Below are positions 12,187 to 21,459 of a stretch of 64,000 bases of DNA, piece after piece. Origin of the DNA: Aquabacterium sp. OR-4 (GTDB lineage: Bacteria > Pseudomonadota > Gammaproteobacteria > Burkholderiales > Burkholderiaceae_C). Made by a program: the position numbers and the translations under genes. The DNA is taken from NCBI RefSeq assembly GCF_025290835.2, contig NZ_JAOCQD020000003.1, positions 434,001 to 498,000 of the forward strand. Direction: 5' to 3'. Every line of letters starts with the position of its first letter. The stretch's first letter is position 1. The notes under the pieces are model-generated. The model worked only from the letters and a program-made list of their open reading frames with translations, made no database searches and was not told the DNA's origin.

Positions 12187-15100
12187 TCAACCTGCCACCG
12201 GAACACCCAGCATCAGGCCGCGATGCACCGGGTTGCGGTGCAGGAAACTGTCGCGATACGCCTCGGGCACATGCGGCAAGGCGGTCTGGATCCAGCGGCA
12301 GCCTTCGGCTTGCGCTGCGGCGGCCAGCGTGGCATCACCGCCCGCGGCAGCCGCTTCGTGCACCAGCCAGCAGTAGCTGCTGTGATCCAGATCCAGCAGG
12401 GCCGGCTCGCCGCCCTGCCCCCAGGCCTCGGCGGCCAGGGCCTGCGCGCGCTCAGGCTGGCCCACGCGTGCGCAGCAATGCGCCAGACGCGCCAGCGCAT
12501 GGCGGTGCGCTGGCAGATCGGCCGCGGCCAGGGCCTCCTCAGCCACCTGCGCTGACAGCGCCAGGCCCTCGTCGGCCGGCAGGTGGGCCGCCAGCAGCAG
12601 TTGCAGCGCACGCCGGTCCATGGCCGACAAGCGCGGCGCGAACTCGGTGAGCGCAAGCCGCAGCTGCGGCAGCACCGCATCGCCGCGCTGGTGCGCAATG
12701 CGGCACGCCACCATCACCCGCATCGCGGCGCGGCCGGCATCGTCGTCATCGCCCAGCGGCGTCAGCACCTGCAGCGCGCGGGTGTGCTGGCCCAGGCGCA
12801 GACAAACCACGGCCAGACGGTGCTCGGTGATGATGCGCCAGGCCGCCGGCCCGCTTTGGCGCCACACCGCCAGCGCCGATTGCAGGCGCTCGATGGCCTC
12901 GGCAAAGCGCCCGCGGGCCGCATACAGCGCGGCCAGCTGCACCATGCCCGACATGGCCGACACGCTCTCGGGCCGGCCCAGACGCTGCCACAGCACCAGC
13001 ATGTGCTCGCCGGCCCGCAGCGCCGCATCGCGCTGGCCCAGCGAGCCCAGACAGATCATGCGGTTGTTGGCCTGCTCGAGCGCCTCGCCCAGCTCACCCA
13101 GCGATTCGGCCAGCCGCAGCGTCTGCTCGAAGGCCTGCAAGGCGCCCGCATAGTCGCCCGCCTGGTGCAGCGCATAGCCGTGGGCGCCGAAAAAATCCAG
13201 CCGTGCACGAGGGTCGGCCACGGCCTCGATCCGGCCGACCATGCCGCGCAGCAGCGCCAGGCCCGGCGCCAAGCGCCCGTTCATCACCTGGGCCAGGCCC
13301 AGCCAGCCCGCGGCCCTGAGTTCGGCCGCGGCATCGGCCAGCTGCCGGGCCAGCACCAGGGCCCGCTCGGCCACCGGCAGCGCCGCATCCCCATCCGAGG
13401 CGTTGAGGGCGGCGCGGGCCTGCGCCAGGGCGACCCGCAGATGCTGCTGGTCGTTGCGCGCCAGCGCGGCGAGGCGGGCGATGCGCTGGTGCAGGCCCTG
13501 GTCGGTGTCCAGCAACAGCGCCACCGCCAGGCCGCGGTGCAGATCGGTCCACTGCGCCTCGGGCTCGCCGGCCTGTGCCGCGGCGTCGGCCGCGGCGTCG
13601 TGAAACGCCAGCGCCTGCTGCAGGCGGCCGCGCAGGTGCGCGGCCTGCGCCGCGGCGCGGTAGGCCTGCGCAGCCTCAGCCCAGCAAGCGGCGGCGGCCC
13701 AGTGCAGCGCCACGCGCTCGGGCGGTGCCGCGGCATCGGCCAGCGCCTGGGCCAGGCGCAGGTGCAGGCGCCGCGCCAGCGCCGTGGGCAGATCACTTTG
13801 CACGGCCTCGGCCACCACGTCGAAGGCACGGCCGTCGTCGTCGAGCAGCTGGGCCGCCTCCAGTTGGTGGCGGGCCGCGGCCAGATCCGGCCCGTCCAGG
13901 CCGCTGGCCTGCCTGGCCTCGGCGTCAGCCAAAACGCCGCCGGCCAGCGCCAGCACCTGCAGCAGGCGCTGCGCCAGCGGCGGCAGATGGCCGACACGGC
14001 GCACCAGCAGGGCGCGCAGTCGCAGATCGAGTTCGGTATCGCCGCCGGTGGCGCCCTGCCGCACCGCCGGCATGCGCCCCTGCGGCCCCTGTCGCAACAG
14101 CTCGAGCACGATGTACGGATGCCCGCCGGTGCGGCGCAGCAGGGCCTGGGCATCGGCGGCGGCCGGCGCCGTGCCGGGTTGCAGACTGGCCAGCAAGTCG
14201 CCCAGACCCGCGGCATCCAGCGGGCCCAGCTCCAGCTCGAGCACCGGCGCGCTGGCCACCGGGGCGGCCGGCCCATCGGCGTCACCGCGGCCCTGCGCAG
14301 CCAGGCCAGCGCCGGGCGCCGGCTGGCGCGCCAGCAACCAGCGGCTGAGCGCCGCAGGCACGGATTGCGACCGCACGGCCAGCACCACCGGCGGCGCAGG
14401 GTGCGGCAGCGGCGCAGGGTGCGGCAGCAGCGCCGGTTGCGGCACCGGCGCTGTGGGCGATGCGCCGCTGCCATCGGGCAGCCGAATCGCTGCGTCGGTG
14501 CCGGCAGCCAGATCCAGCCAGTCCAGCAGCAGGGCCAGCGACGGCGCATCGGCCCATTGCAGATCGTCCACCACCAGGCAGGCATCGCCGCGTTGCGCCC
14601 AAGGCGCCAGCAGATCGGCCATCGCACGGGCCAGTCGCTGCGGCTGTTCGGCACCGGGCAGCACCGGGCCCCAACCCCACTGCGGTGGCGCCACCAGCGC
14701 CAGGGTCTGGGTGACCGTGCCAGCCAGGGGCATGGCCAGGCCCAGCGCGCGCCAGGCCTCCAGCCAGGCCTGCGCCAGTGCATACGGCAGATGCCGGGTC
14801 TCGGGCAGCGGGCGCAGGATCAGCGCACGGGCATGACTGCGGCCGAAGTCGCCCACCAGCCGGCTCTTGCCGATGCCCGGCTCACCGCGCACCAGCACCG
14901 GCAGCCGGGCATGGGCAGCGGCCTGCAGCCGGGCCCACAGCGCATCACGCCCCACCAGCCGCGGCGGCCGCAGCAAGGCCACTGCCGGCGTGGCCGCGCT
15001 GGCGTCGGCCCGTCCGGGCAGGCGCGCCGACGTGACCAGCCGCGCCAGTTGCTCGGTTTCGTCATCGGGGGCCAGCCCCAGATGGGTGCGCAGGTGCGCC

Positions 15101-15729
15101 CGGCAACGCTCGTACTCGGCCATTGCCTGGCCGCGATCGCCCAGCAGGTAGAGCAGCTGCATGCAGCGCCGCGCCGCGCGCTCGCTGGCCGGCTGGGCCG
15201 CACGCAGGCGCTGGGCGATGCGCAGGGCCGCGGCCAGCTCACCCTGCGCCTGCAGTGCGTCGGCGCGCGCCTCAAGTGCCGCCAGGCGTGCGTGCAGCCA
15301 GCGGTCTCGCAGCGCCTGCAGGCGCTCGCTCAGCGCCTCGCCAGGCGGGTGATGGTGGCCGGCCAGCAGCGAGAACTCCGACGGCGAGGCCGCGGCGTCG
15401 TCCTGATCGGCCATGGCGTGCAGATCGTGCGCCACGCCATCGGCCAGCTGCAGCGGCCCATCGTCACTGACCACGGCCTGGCCCACCGCGCGGCGCAGCC
15501 GGAACAGGCGCTGGCGCAGGCTGCTCATGGCCTTGGCCTGCGGTACCTCGGGCCACAGCAGCGCCGCCACATCCTGCCGCGCCTGCGGGCCATCCAGCAC
15601 CAGCAGCGCCAGCAGCGCGGCGTCGTGCCGCTCGAGTGACACCCGCTGGCCATCGCTCAAGACCACGGCCGGCGCGCCCAGCAGCACCAGCCTCGGCATC
15701 TGTGGTGCCGATCGGTTTGCAACTCCCAA
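12187..15729 (-). CDS. very large SARP/AfsR-like transcriptional regulator with ATPase and TPR regions
   Basis: A 1180-residue protein. The N-terminus (LVLLGAPAVVLSDGQRVSL) is a winged-helix DNA-binding fold like OmpR/SARP. It is followed by a bacterial transcriptional activator (BTAD) helical domain up to about 240, ending YERCRAHLRTHLGLAP. Next is an AAA/STAND ATPase with Walker A RGEPGIGKSRLV (about 277-288) and CLVVDDLQWAD as Walker B. The long helical C-terminus (about 600-1180) reads like degenerate TPR repeats. There is no LuxR HTH at the C-terminus. Ala and Leu dominate. Such STAND regulators act as ATP-dependent switches; the signal and target genes are unknown. No neighbour shares its strand closely. 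Confidence 0.8.
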   Translation of the reverse strand: MGVANRSAPQMPRLVLLGAPAVVLSDGQRVSLERHDAALLALLVLDGPQARQDVAALLWPEVPQAKAMSSLRQRLFRLRRAVGQAVVSDDGPLQLADGVAHDLHAMADQDDAAASPSEFSLLAGHHHPPGEALSERLQALRDRWLHARLAALEARADALQAQGELAAALRIAQRLRAAQPASERAARRCMQLLYLLGDRGQAMAEYERCRAHLRTHLGLAPDDETEQLARLVTSARLPGRADASAATPAVALLRPPRLVGRDALWARLQAAAHARLPVLVRGEPGIGKSRLVGDFGRSHARALILRPLPETRHLPYALAQAWLEAWRALGLAMPLAGTVTQTLALVAPPQWGWGPVLPGAEQPQRLARAMADLLAPWAQRGDACLVVDDLQWADAPSLALLLDWLDLAAGTDAAIRLPDGSGASPTAPVPQPALLPHPAPLPHPAPPVVLAVRSQSVPAALSRWLLARQPAPGAGLAAQGRGDADGPAAPVASAPVLELELGPLDAAGLGDLLASLQPGTAPAAADAQALLRRTGGHPYIVLELLRQGPQGRMPAVRQGATGGDTELDLRLRALLVRRVGHLPPLAQRLLQVLALAGGVLADAEARQASGLDGPDLAAARHQLEAAQLLDDDGRAFDVVAEAVQSDLPTALARRLHLRLAQALADAAAPPERVALHWAAAACWAEAAQAYRAAAQAAHLRGRLQQALAFHDAAADAAAQAGEPEAQWTDLHRGLAVALLLDTDQGLHQRIARLAALARNDQQHLRVALAQARAALNASDGDAALPVAERALVLARQLADAAAELRAAGWLGLAQVMNGRLAPGLALLRGMVGRIEAVADPRARLDFFGAHGYALHQAGDYAGALQAFEQTLRLAESLGELGEALEQANNRMICLGSLGQRDAALRAGEHMLVLWQRLGRPESVSAMSGMVQLAALYAARGRFAEAIERLQSALAVWRQSGPAAWRIITEHRLAVVCLRLGQHTRALQVLTPLGDDDDAGRAAMRVMVACRIAHQRGDAVLPQLRLALTEFAPRLSAMDRRALQLLLAAHLPADEGLALSAQVAEEALAAADLPAHRHALARLAHCCARVGQPERAQALAAEAWGQGGEPALLDLDHSSYCWLVHEAAAAGGDATLAAAAQAEGCRWIQTALPHVPEAYRDSFLHRNPVHRGLMLGVPVAG

Positions 15730-15876
15730 GGTCGCACTCCCCCCTGTTCGGATGCCCCGAATCTAACGCGGCAGTCACGCACGCTGCGGACAGTCAGGTC
15801 AACAGGCAGGGCGGACAGGATGGCGGGTCAGAGCGCGGTTCTGGCCGACCCCAGGGCACAAAGGGAGGAAGGCTGG

Positions 15877-15914
15877 CCGCCCGGCCGCTGTGGTGAACCC
15901 CAGCGGCCGGGCGG
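15877..15914. promoter_or_regulatory. 14-bp perfect hairpin upstream of PEP-CTERM gene
   Basis: CCGCCCGGCCGCTG (15877-15890) and CAGCGGCCGGGCGG (15901-15914) form a perfect 14-bp stem with a 10-nt loop. It lies in the 298-bp gap between the divergent SARP-like regulator and the PEP-CTERM gene. There is no T-run. The same gap has GCACAAAGGGAG twice (15856-15867 and 16007-16018), the second copy serving as the PEP-CTERM ribosome site. The hairpin could be an mRNA leader structure or a regulator site. Confidence 0.55.
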
Positions 15915-16027
15915 ATCAGACCTTGCGCGCCGCTCCGGCAGGTGGCCGGGCATGCCGGCACGCCCCGCTTTTTTGAGAACGACACAGTCCAGTCCACCAG
16001 CCACAAGCACAAAGGGAGCGAAAAAGC

Positions 16028-16825
16028 ATGATGAACCGATGGGCCGCCAACTGGGCCTTGTCAGTTGCCGCCGTGGCCTGCGTCACACCGGCCCATGCCG
16101 GTGTTGCGGTGAGCAGCTACGGGGCCATCTCTGGCAAGCACGTGGTCAGTTTCGACGAGTTGATCACCGGCGTCGACATCACGAATCCAGTGGCTTCGAA
16201 CAGGGCGGTCGACGGCATCGTCTACAGCCAGGGGGTGGCCATTGCGGAGCACTTCGCGGGACAGACGGTGTCGCCTTCGGGCGATTTCGACGTGCTGTCG
16301 GACGCGCCGGGCAGGCCCTTGCAACTGGTTGCGGGCGCACCGGGCGAGAACCTCTACGCCGCGCTGTACCGAGTGACCGATCTCGCCACTTTCAGCTTCG
16401 ACAGTGTCTTGTCGGGGGTTGGCTTCAAGGGCCCGTCATCCATCGGCGGCGTCGGCGAAGGCGCCATGTCCTTCCTGTTCTCGTCTGACCAGTCCCAGTT
16501 CGGTCTACAGGTCATCGGGATGAATGGCGGTTTTCTGAACTTTGCCTTCTTCCGGCAGGACGGCTCACTGATCAACAGCCTGGCCATTCGGGCAGCGGAC
16601 AAGAGCTACCTCGGTTTCTTCAGTACCAGCCGCGAGATCCGAGGTGTCTCGCTCTGGAATTCAGATCCCAACGGCATGTCCATCAACAACCTGAAGCACG
16701 ATGTGGCGTCGAACCTGGCCGCGGTTCCAGAGCCCGGCCAGTGGGCGCTGATGCTCGGCGGCTTGGCCACACTGTCCTGGTCGGTTGCCAGCCAGCGCCG
16801 GATCAGGCGGCGCGCCACCCGTTGA
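16028..16825 (+). CDS. PEP-CTERM sorting domain protein
   Basis: A 265-residue secreted protein. It has a signal peptide (about 1-24, ending AHA), a beta-rich middle with no recognised enzyme motif, and a C-terminal PEP-CTERM signal: VPEPGQWALMLGGLATLSW followed by a basic tail RRIRRR. In PEP-CTERM systems the exosortase EpsH/XrtA cleaves at this signal, and substrates often join extracellular polysaccharide or floc matrices. No exosortase is in the window. A second ATG at 16031 is equally possible. AAAGGGAG at about 16011-16018 is a plausible ribosome site. Confidence 0.88.
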   Translation: MMNRWAANWALSVAAVACVTPAHAGVAVSSYGAISGKHVVSFDELITGVDITNPVASNRAVDGIVYSQGVAIAEHFAGQTVSPSGDFDVLSDAPGRPLQLVAGAPGENLYAALYRVTDLATFSFDSVLSGVGFKGPSSIGGVGEGAMSFLFSSDQSQFGLQVIGMNGGFLNFAFFRQDGSLINSLAIRAADKSYLGFFSTSREIRGVSLWNSDPNGMSINNLKHDVASNLAAVPEPGQWALMLGGLATLSWSVASQRRIRRRATR

Positions 16826-16866
16826 ACGTCGAACGGGCGTCGAAACGGAATCGACTGCCCGATCCG

Positions 16867-17217
16867 TCAAAGCTCTTCCGCCTCGATCACCACCCGCTCC
16901 CGCCCGACCCCGCGCACCGCCACCTTGGCCAGCACGCGCAGCGGTTCGCCCAGCGGCACGGTGCGGGCAAAGCGGTAGTCCAGGCCGTCGGTCTGGCCGG
17001 GGTTGCTGCTGTCGATGCGGCGGCGCCATTGCTGGTGGCCGTTGGCCAGGATCTGCAGTTCGTGCCAGGCGCCGTGCAGTTCGGCCGGGCAGCGCACGGT
17101 GAGTGCGACGGCCACCTCGAAGCGGCGGTCGCGGTGGGCGTCGGGCGGAATGTCGAGCAGGGCTTCGCCGGCATCGCCGGCGTCGATGGCCCAGCGTTCT
17201 GGGGCGGTGTCGCTCAC
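16867..17217 (-). CDS. hypothetical protein downstream of gshA
   Basis: A 116-residue protein from a GTG start 16 bp after the gshA stop, so probably co-transcribed with it. It is predicted soluble and beta-rich (RRFEVAVALTVRCPAEL, LRVLAKVAVRGVGRERVVIEAEEL), with no signal peptide, no cysteine pair and no recognised motif. Codon use matches its neighbours. I do not recognise the family. Confidence 0.6.
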   Translation of the reverse strand: MSDTAPERWAIDAGDAGEALLDIPPDAHRDRRFEVAVALTVRCPAELHGAWHELQILANGHQQWRRRIDSSNPGQTDGLDYRFARTVPLGEPLRVLAKVAVRGVGRERVVIEAEEL

Positions 17218-17233
17218 GTTCGCGGGCTGCCCT

Positions 17234-18793
17234 TCACGCGGCCTGCGCCTGCGCCATCACCTCCAGCGTGGCCGGATCCAGGTAGGCCTGGCGCCAGGGC
17301 TCGAAGGGTTGGGTGTCGGCGGCCTCGATGCGGCGCTGCTCGGCGCGCGAGGCTTCGGCCATGGCGGCCAGGCGCTGGGCCAGTGGCTCGGGGTAGGGCA
17401 AGGCCAGCAGGCGGGCGCGGGTGGCCTCGCTTTGCGCGCGGGCCAGGGCATTGAAGCTGCCGTCGAAATCGGCCTGCATCTGCGCCAGCACACGGGCCGA
17501 GGGCAGCGTGTCGGGCGCGGCCAGGCTGGCGTGGGCGCCGGCCAGCGCGTCGCGGTAGTGGTGGCCGCCGTGGGCGGTGTCGAGTGCCTCGGCGATGGGC
17601 GCGCATTCGCCCAGCAGCTCGATGGCCCAGTCGTTGAGGGTGATGACGTCGCCGTCGCGCTCGAGCAGCAGGCCCGGCTCGCGGCCGCGGGCCGCGGTGC
17701 GGTGCTGGTTGCGGCCCAGCGCGGCAATCTCGTCGGGGCTGTCGGGCGGGCTGTCGGCCAGCAGGCAGTGCAGCAGGAAGATGTCGAGAAAGCGCATGGT
17801 GCCGGCCTCGATGCCCACCGGCACGAAGGGGTCGAGATCCATGCAGCGCACCTCGATGTACTCGACGCCGCGCTGGCGCAGCGCATGCAGCGGGCGCTCG
17901 CCCGAGCGGATCACGCGCTTGGGCCGGATCAGGCCGTAGAACTCGTTCTCGATCTGCAGCAGGCTGGTGCTGAGCTGGTTGTAATCACCACCCGGGTTGC
18001 GCACGCCCACGGCCTCGTACAGCGGATAGGGCGTGGTGAGCGCGCCGTGCAGCGAGTTGGCGTAGCTCTCCAGGCTGTTGTAGCTGACCGCCAGCGAGGC
18101 CTGCGCGTCGCTCTGGTAGCCCAGGCGGCCCATGCGCAGCGAGGTGGCGTGCGGCATGTGCATGGTGTGGCCGCCGGTGCCGGGCACCGGCAGCAGGGTG
18201 TGCTGGCGGCCGGCCACGAAGCTGGCGCACACGGCCGGGCTGGCGCCAAACAGCGTCAGCAGCACGAAGGCATGGCGGCGGAAGTTGCGGATCAGGCCCA
18301 GGTGCTGGTCGTTGTCGAGCCCCGGCAGCGACCAGTTGTAGTGAATGCCCGAGATGGTCTGCATGCGCCGGCCGTAGCGGTGGCCCAGGCCCATGCGGTA
18401 GACGCTCTTGGCGCGGCCGATGTGGCTGCTGCCGTAGCGGCCCAGCGGAATGGTCTCGTCGGTGGGCAGCTCGCACGGCATGCTGCCCACCCACAGGCGC
18501 TCGGCCTCGGGGCCCTGGCCCAGCGCGTGGTACACGGCCTGGTGCAGCTGGGTCAGCTCGTCCAGACAGCTTTCGGCCGAGCCGTGCACGCCGGTGATCA
18601 GCTCGACCTGGCTCTCGCTGTAGTCGGTGGTGATGTGCGGATGGGTCAGCGCCGAGCCGAGCGCGGCCGGGTGCGGCGTGAGGGCCAGCGCGCCGTTGGG
18701 CAGGGCGCGCAGGCTTTCCTTCTCGAGCCCGCGCCGCATGCCGGCCAGCTGGGCCGGGCTGAGCGCACGCAGGCGCCTGGTCAATGCGGTCAT
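17234..18793 (-). CDS. gshA: glutamate-cysteine ligase, E. coli type
   Basis: A 519-residue cytosolic ligase making gamma-glutamylcysteine, the first step of glutathione synthesis. It starts MTALTRRLRALSPAQLAG with a strong ribosome site (GAGGAGACCGCC). The family block GLEKESLR near 24-31, TTDYSESQVELITG (about 58), MPCELPTDETIPLGRYG, GIHYNWSLPG and YIEVRCMDLDPF are all typical of the gammaproteobacterial-type GshA. Length is normal. The frame is open further upstream to 18901 but without coding character. It lies downstream of an AraC regulator on the same strand with a 133-bp gap, so it is probably independent. Confidence 0.93.
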   Translation of the reverse strand: MTALTRRLRALSPAQLAGMRRGLEKESLRALPNGALALTPHPAALGSALTHPHITTDYSESQVELITGVHGSAESCLDELTQLHQAVYHALGQGPEAERLWVGSMPCELPTDETIPLGRYGSSHIGRAKSVYRMGLGHRYGRRMQTISGIHYNWSLPGLDNDQHLGLIRNFRRHAFVLLTLFGASPAVCASFVAGRQHTLLPVPGTGGHTMHMPHATSLRMGRLGYQSDAQASLAVSYNSLESYANSLHGALTTPYPLYEAVGVRNPGGDYNQLSTSLLQIENEFYGLIRPKRVIRSGERPLHALRQRGVEYIEVRCMDLDPFVPVGIEAGTMRFLDIFLLHCLLADSPPDSPDEIAALGRNQHRTAARGREPGLLLERDGDVITLNDWAIELLGECAPIAEALDTAHGGHHYRDALAGAHASLAAPDTLPSARVLAQMQADFDGSFNALARAQSEATRARLLALPYPEPLAQRLAAMAEASRAEQRRIEAADTQPFEPWRQAYLDPATLEVMAQAQAA

Positions 18794-18926
18794 GGCGGTC
18801 TCCTCTCGTCTGTCGGGGCGGTACGGTAGCAGAGGCCGATGACGGCTGCAGGCAACAGGCTGATGCGAAACGTGATAGGGCGAAATTTCACCATGCGGCA
18901 ACCGGGCGGCCCCGGCCCGCCGCCGG

Positions 18927-19901
18927 TCAGCGCTGCGCCTGGTGGATGGCCGCTGCCGCGGCGCGGTAGGCGCTGGGTGCCAGGCCGGTGCGGGCGCGGA
19001 ACACGCGGCTGAAGTGGCTGAGGTTGGAGAAGCCGAAGGCCAGCGCGATGTCGGTGATCGAGCGCTCGCTCAGGCGGGCATCGTCGAAGGCGGCGCGGCA
19101 GGCCTCGATGCGCCGCGCCTGCACGAAGCCGGCCACGCCGTCGGCCTCGTCGGCAAAGGCGTTGTACAGCGCGCGCCGGCTCACGCCCAGCGCGCTGGCA
19201 ATGCGCTCGCCGCTCAAGCCTGGGTCGCCCAGGTGGCGCAGCACATGCTGCTTGATGCGCTCGCGCAGCGCCTCGCGCTGGCTCACCGCGGTGCTGCGGC
19301 CGGCCAGCTCCAGCAGCGACAGGTGCACGCAGTGGGTGATCATCTCGCCCAGGCCGCGGGCCGCGTCGGGCGCCATGCCGGGCAGCTCGCGCCAGGCACT
19401 GCGCATGGTCTCCAGCGCCACCCGGGCGATGCCGCCGTCGCCGCCCATGCGGCGCGCCATCAGCTCGTCGATGGCCAGGCCGCGCTCGGCCAGCTGGGCC
19501 TTGGGCACCATCACGATCAGGTGCTCCACGCGCACCGGGTTGTCGACGGCATAGGTGTCGGTGGTGTCGTAGATGCTCCACTCGCCCGGCGTCACCCAGG
19601 CCTGGCGGCCCTTCTGGCCCACGCCGGCACAGCCCTCGTAGGGCGCCACGATCTTCAGGTGGGCCTCGCCGCCGTGGCGCGCCTGGTCGGCCGAGCGCAT
19701 CACGCGGTGGCGGTTGCTGTCGAGCCGGCTGAGCACCACGTCGCCGGCCTGCGCGGTGGCGATGCGGCCGTCGAAGCGGGTGTCGCCGTACAGGTCGGAG
19801 CGCAGGCCGTGAAACAGGCGGTCGATCCAGTCGGTCCAGTAGGGCACGCGGTCATCCGGACTGACTTGGTCGGTGTCCATCGCGGTGCTGCGTTGTCCCA
19901 T
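18927..19901 (-). CDS. AraC-family regulator divergent from Liv-type transporter
   Basis: A 324-residue regulator. The N-terminal domain (about 1-200) resembles the AraC-binding-like domain of FeaR-type regulators (DVVLSRLDSNRHRVMRSADQ, GEWSIYDTTDTYAV). The C-terminal HTH pair is LSGERIASALGVSRRALYNAF and ITDIALAFGFSNLSHFSRVF. The start at 19901 follows a good ribosome site (AAGGAGG, 7 bp away). FeaR-type regulators often control aromatic amine or aldehyde catabolism, and the divergent operon contains an aldehyde dehydrogenase. Control of that operon is inferred from position. Confidence 0.88.
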   Translation of the reverse strand: MGQRSTAMDTDQVSPDDRVPYWTDWIDRLFHGLRSDLYGDTRFDGRIATAQAGDVVLSRLDSNRHRVMRSADQARHGGEAHLKIVAPYEGCAGVGQKGRQAWVTPGEWSIYDTTDTYAVDNPVRVEHLIVMVPKAQLAERGLAIDELMARRMGGDGGIARVALETMRSAWRELPGMAPDAARGLGEMITHCVHLSLLELAGRSTAVSQREALRERIKQHVLRHLGDPGLSGERIASALGVSRRALYNAFADEADGVAGFVQARRIEACRAAFDDARLSERSITDIALAFGFSNLSHFSRVFRARTGLAPSAYRAAAAAIHQAQR

Positions 19902-19948
19902 CGTGTCGCCTCCTTGCGTGGCGGCGGATTATCGGCAGCCGGGGGGCA

Positions 19949-20017
19949 TTCGCCGCTCGGCGAACCCGGGATCGGGTAAGCCCCGAGCCCGGTTTGACCG
20001 CCAGGGGATCGGGAAAC
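19949..20017. promoter_or_regulatory. operator-like repeats between AraC regulator and transporter operon
   Basis: In the 260-bp divergent gap, TTCGCCG-CT-CGGCGAA (19949-19964) is a perfect 7-bp inverted repeat, and GGGATCGGG followed by TAA or AAA occurs twice (from 19968 and from 20005, 37 bp apart). AraC-family proteins usually bind direct repeats, so the pair is a reasonable candidate site. No clear -35/-10 pair is visible. Confidence 0.45.
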
Positions 20018-20161
20018 TCCTGACCCCGCTTGCACAAATCGGCAAGCCGGCCGGTAGTGGCGGCACAGCAGCGGCGCACGGCCCTGCCTACAGTGCAGCT
20101 GCCCACCGGTGGCCCCCAGCCGGGCCACCCGCCACTGCAGCCACACGAGAGGAGACCTCCG

Positions 20162-21400
20162 ATGTCCGACCCACGCTCCCCGGCCCCTGAAGCCAGCCCC
20201 AGCCGCCCCGAGTGCGTCAGCCGCCGCACGGCGCTGCAGGGCGCGGCAGCGGCTGCCGCGTCGCTGGCCTTTCCGGCCATCGCCCAGGCCAAGCCGGTGC
20301 GGGTGGGTTATGCCATCGCCCGCACCGGCCCCTGGACCGGCGGCGCCCAGGTCAGCCAGGAGCCCAACTACCTGCTGTGGGCCGAGCAGCAGAACGCGGC
20401 CGGCGGCCTCAGCGTGGGCGGCCAGAAGCGGCCGATCGAGCTGATCAGCTTTGACGACCGCAGCGAGGTCGAGACCTGCGTGCGCACCTACGAAAAGCTG
20501 ATGGGCAGCGACAAGGTCGACCTGGTGCTGCCGCCCTGGGGCAGCAATGCCAACTTCGCGGTGGCACCGCTGGCCAACCGCTTCGGCTACCCGTTCCTGG
20601 CGCCCACCGCGCTGAGCCGGCGCCTGGTGGAGATGAAGCTGCCCTACTTCTTCCTGCTGCTGCAGCAGCCGGCGCCGATGACCCAGGCGCTGGTGGACAT
20701 GCTCAAGGCCAACGGCGTGAAGAGCGTGGCCTGCATCTACGTGGACGACCTGTTCGGCCTCGAGAACTACGCCGCGCTGAAGGTGGCGCTGCAGGGCTCG
20801 GGCATCAGCCTGGTCGAGGACAAGAGCTACCCGGGTGGCGTGAAGGACTTGAGCCCGGTGCTGCGCAGCATCAAGGACAAGAACCCCGACGCCTTCATCG
20901 GCTTCACCTACCCGCCCGACACCATCCTGGCCAGCAAGCAGGCCAAGGAGGTGGGCTTCAACCCGAAGTTCTTCTACGCCTCGGTGGGCACGGCCTTTCA
21001 GCTCTACCGCAACGTGATGACGCCGGCCGGCGCCGAGGGCGTGCTGGGCATGGGCTCGTGGAACGGCAAGACCAGCGCCGGCGCCAAGGCCTATTTCGAC
21101 GCCCACACCAAGAAGTTTGCCGGCAAGGAGCCCGACCGCTGGGCCAGCGGTCACTGCTGGGCCAGCCTCGAGATCCTGAGCGCGGCGGTGGCCAAGGTGG
21201 GCCTGGATCGCAAGGCCATCCGCGACTACGTGGCCGGCACCGAGCACGACACGGTCATCGGCAAGGTCCGGTTCACCGGCAGCGAGAACACCGCCACGCC
21301 GGGCACCGTGGGCCAGTGGCAGAACGGCGAGTTCGAGGTGGTGTGGCCCAAGGCCCGCGCCACCGCGGCCCTCAACGCCGCCAAGCCGGCCTGGAAATGA
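20162..21400 (+). CDS. Liv-type ABC transporter substrate-binding protein (Tat-exported)
   Basis: A 412-residue periplasmic binding protein of the branched-chain amino acid/amide family (type 1 fold). The N-terminus has a twin-arginine signal (SRRTALQGAAAAAASLAFPA, cleavage near AQA). Mature family segments include VGYAIARTGPWTGGAQVSQ, VDLVLPPWGSNANFAVAPL and FIGFTYPPDTILASKQAKEV. The ATG at 20162 sits behind GAGGAGACCTCC. It is first in an operon with livH, livM, livG and livF homologues and an aldehyde dehydrogenase. The ligand may be an aromatic acid or amide rather than leucine. Confidence 0.92.
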   Translation: MSDPRSPAPEASPSRPECVSRRTALQGAAAAAASLAFPAIAQAKPVRVGYAIARTGPWTGGAQVSQEPNYLLWAEQQNAAGGLSVGGQKRPIELISFDDRSEVETCVRTYEKLMGSDKVDLVLPPWGSNANFAVAPLANRFGYPFLAPTALSRRLVEMKLPYFFLLLQQPAPMTQALVDMLKANGVKSVACIYVDDLFGLENYAALKVALQGSGISLVEDKSYPGGVKDLSPVLRSIKDKNPDAFIGFTYPPDTILASKQAKEVGFNPKFFYASVGTAFQLYRNVMTPAGAEGVLGMGSWNGKTSAGAKAYFDAHTKKFAGKEPDRWASGHCWASLEILSAAVAKVGLDRKAIRDYVAGTEHDTVIGKVRFTGSENTATPGTVGQWQNGEFEVVWPKARATAALNAAKPAWK

Positions 21401-21459
21401 CCCAGCCGCCTTGCGCCACGGTGCAGCCCGGCCGCCGCGCTGGCCCGCTGGAGCGTTGA

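Noticed and set aside
12583-15639. Long plus-strand open frame (1018 codons) opposite the SARP regulator
   Set aside because: Composition is Gln/Arg/Gly-rich without motifs, while the minus strand contains Walker and SARP motifs.
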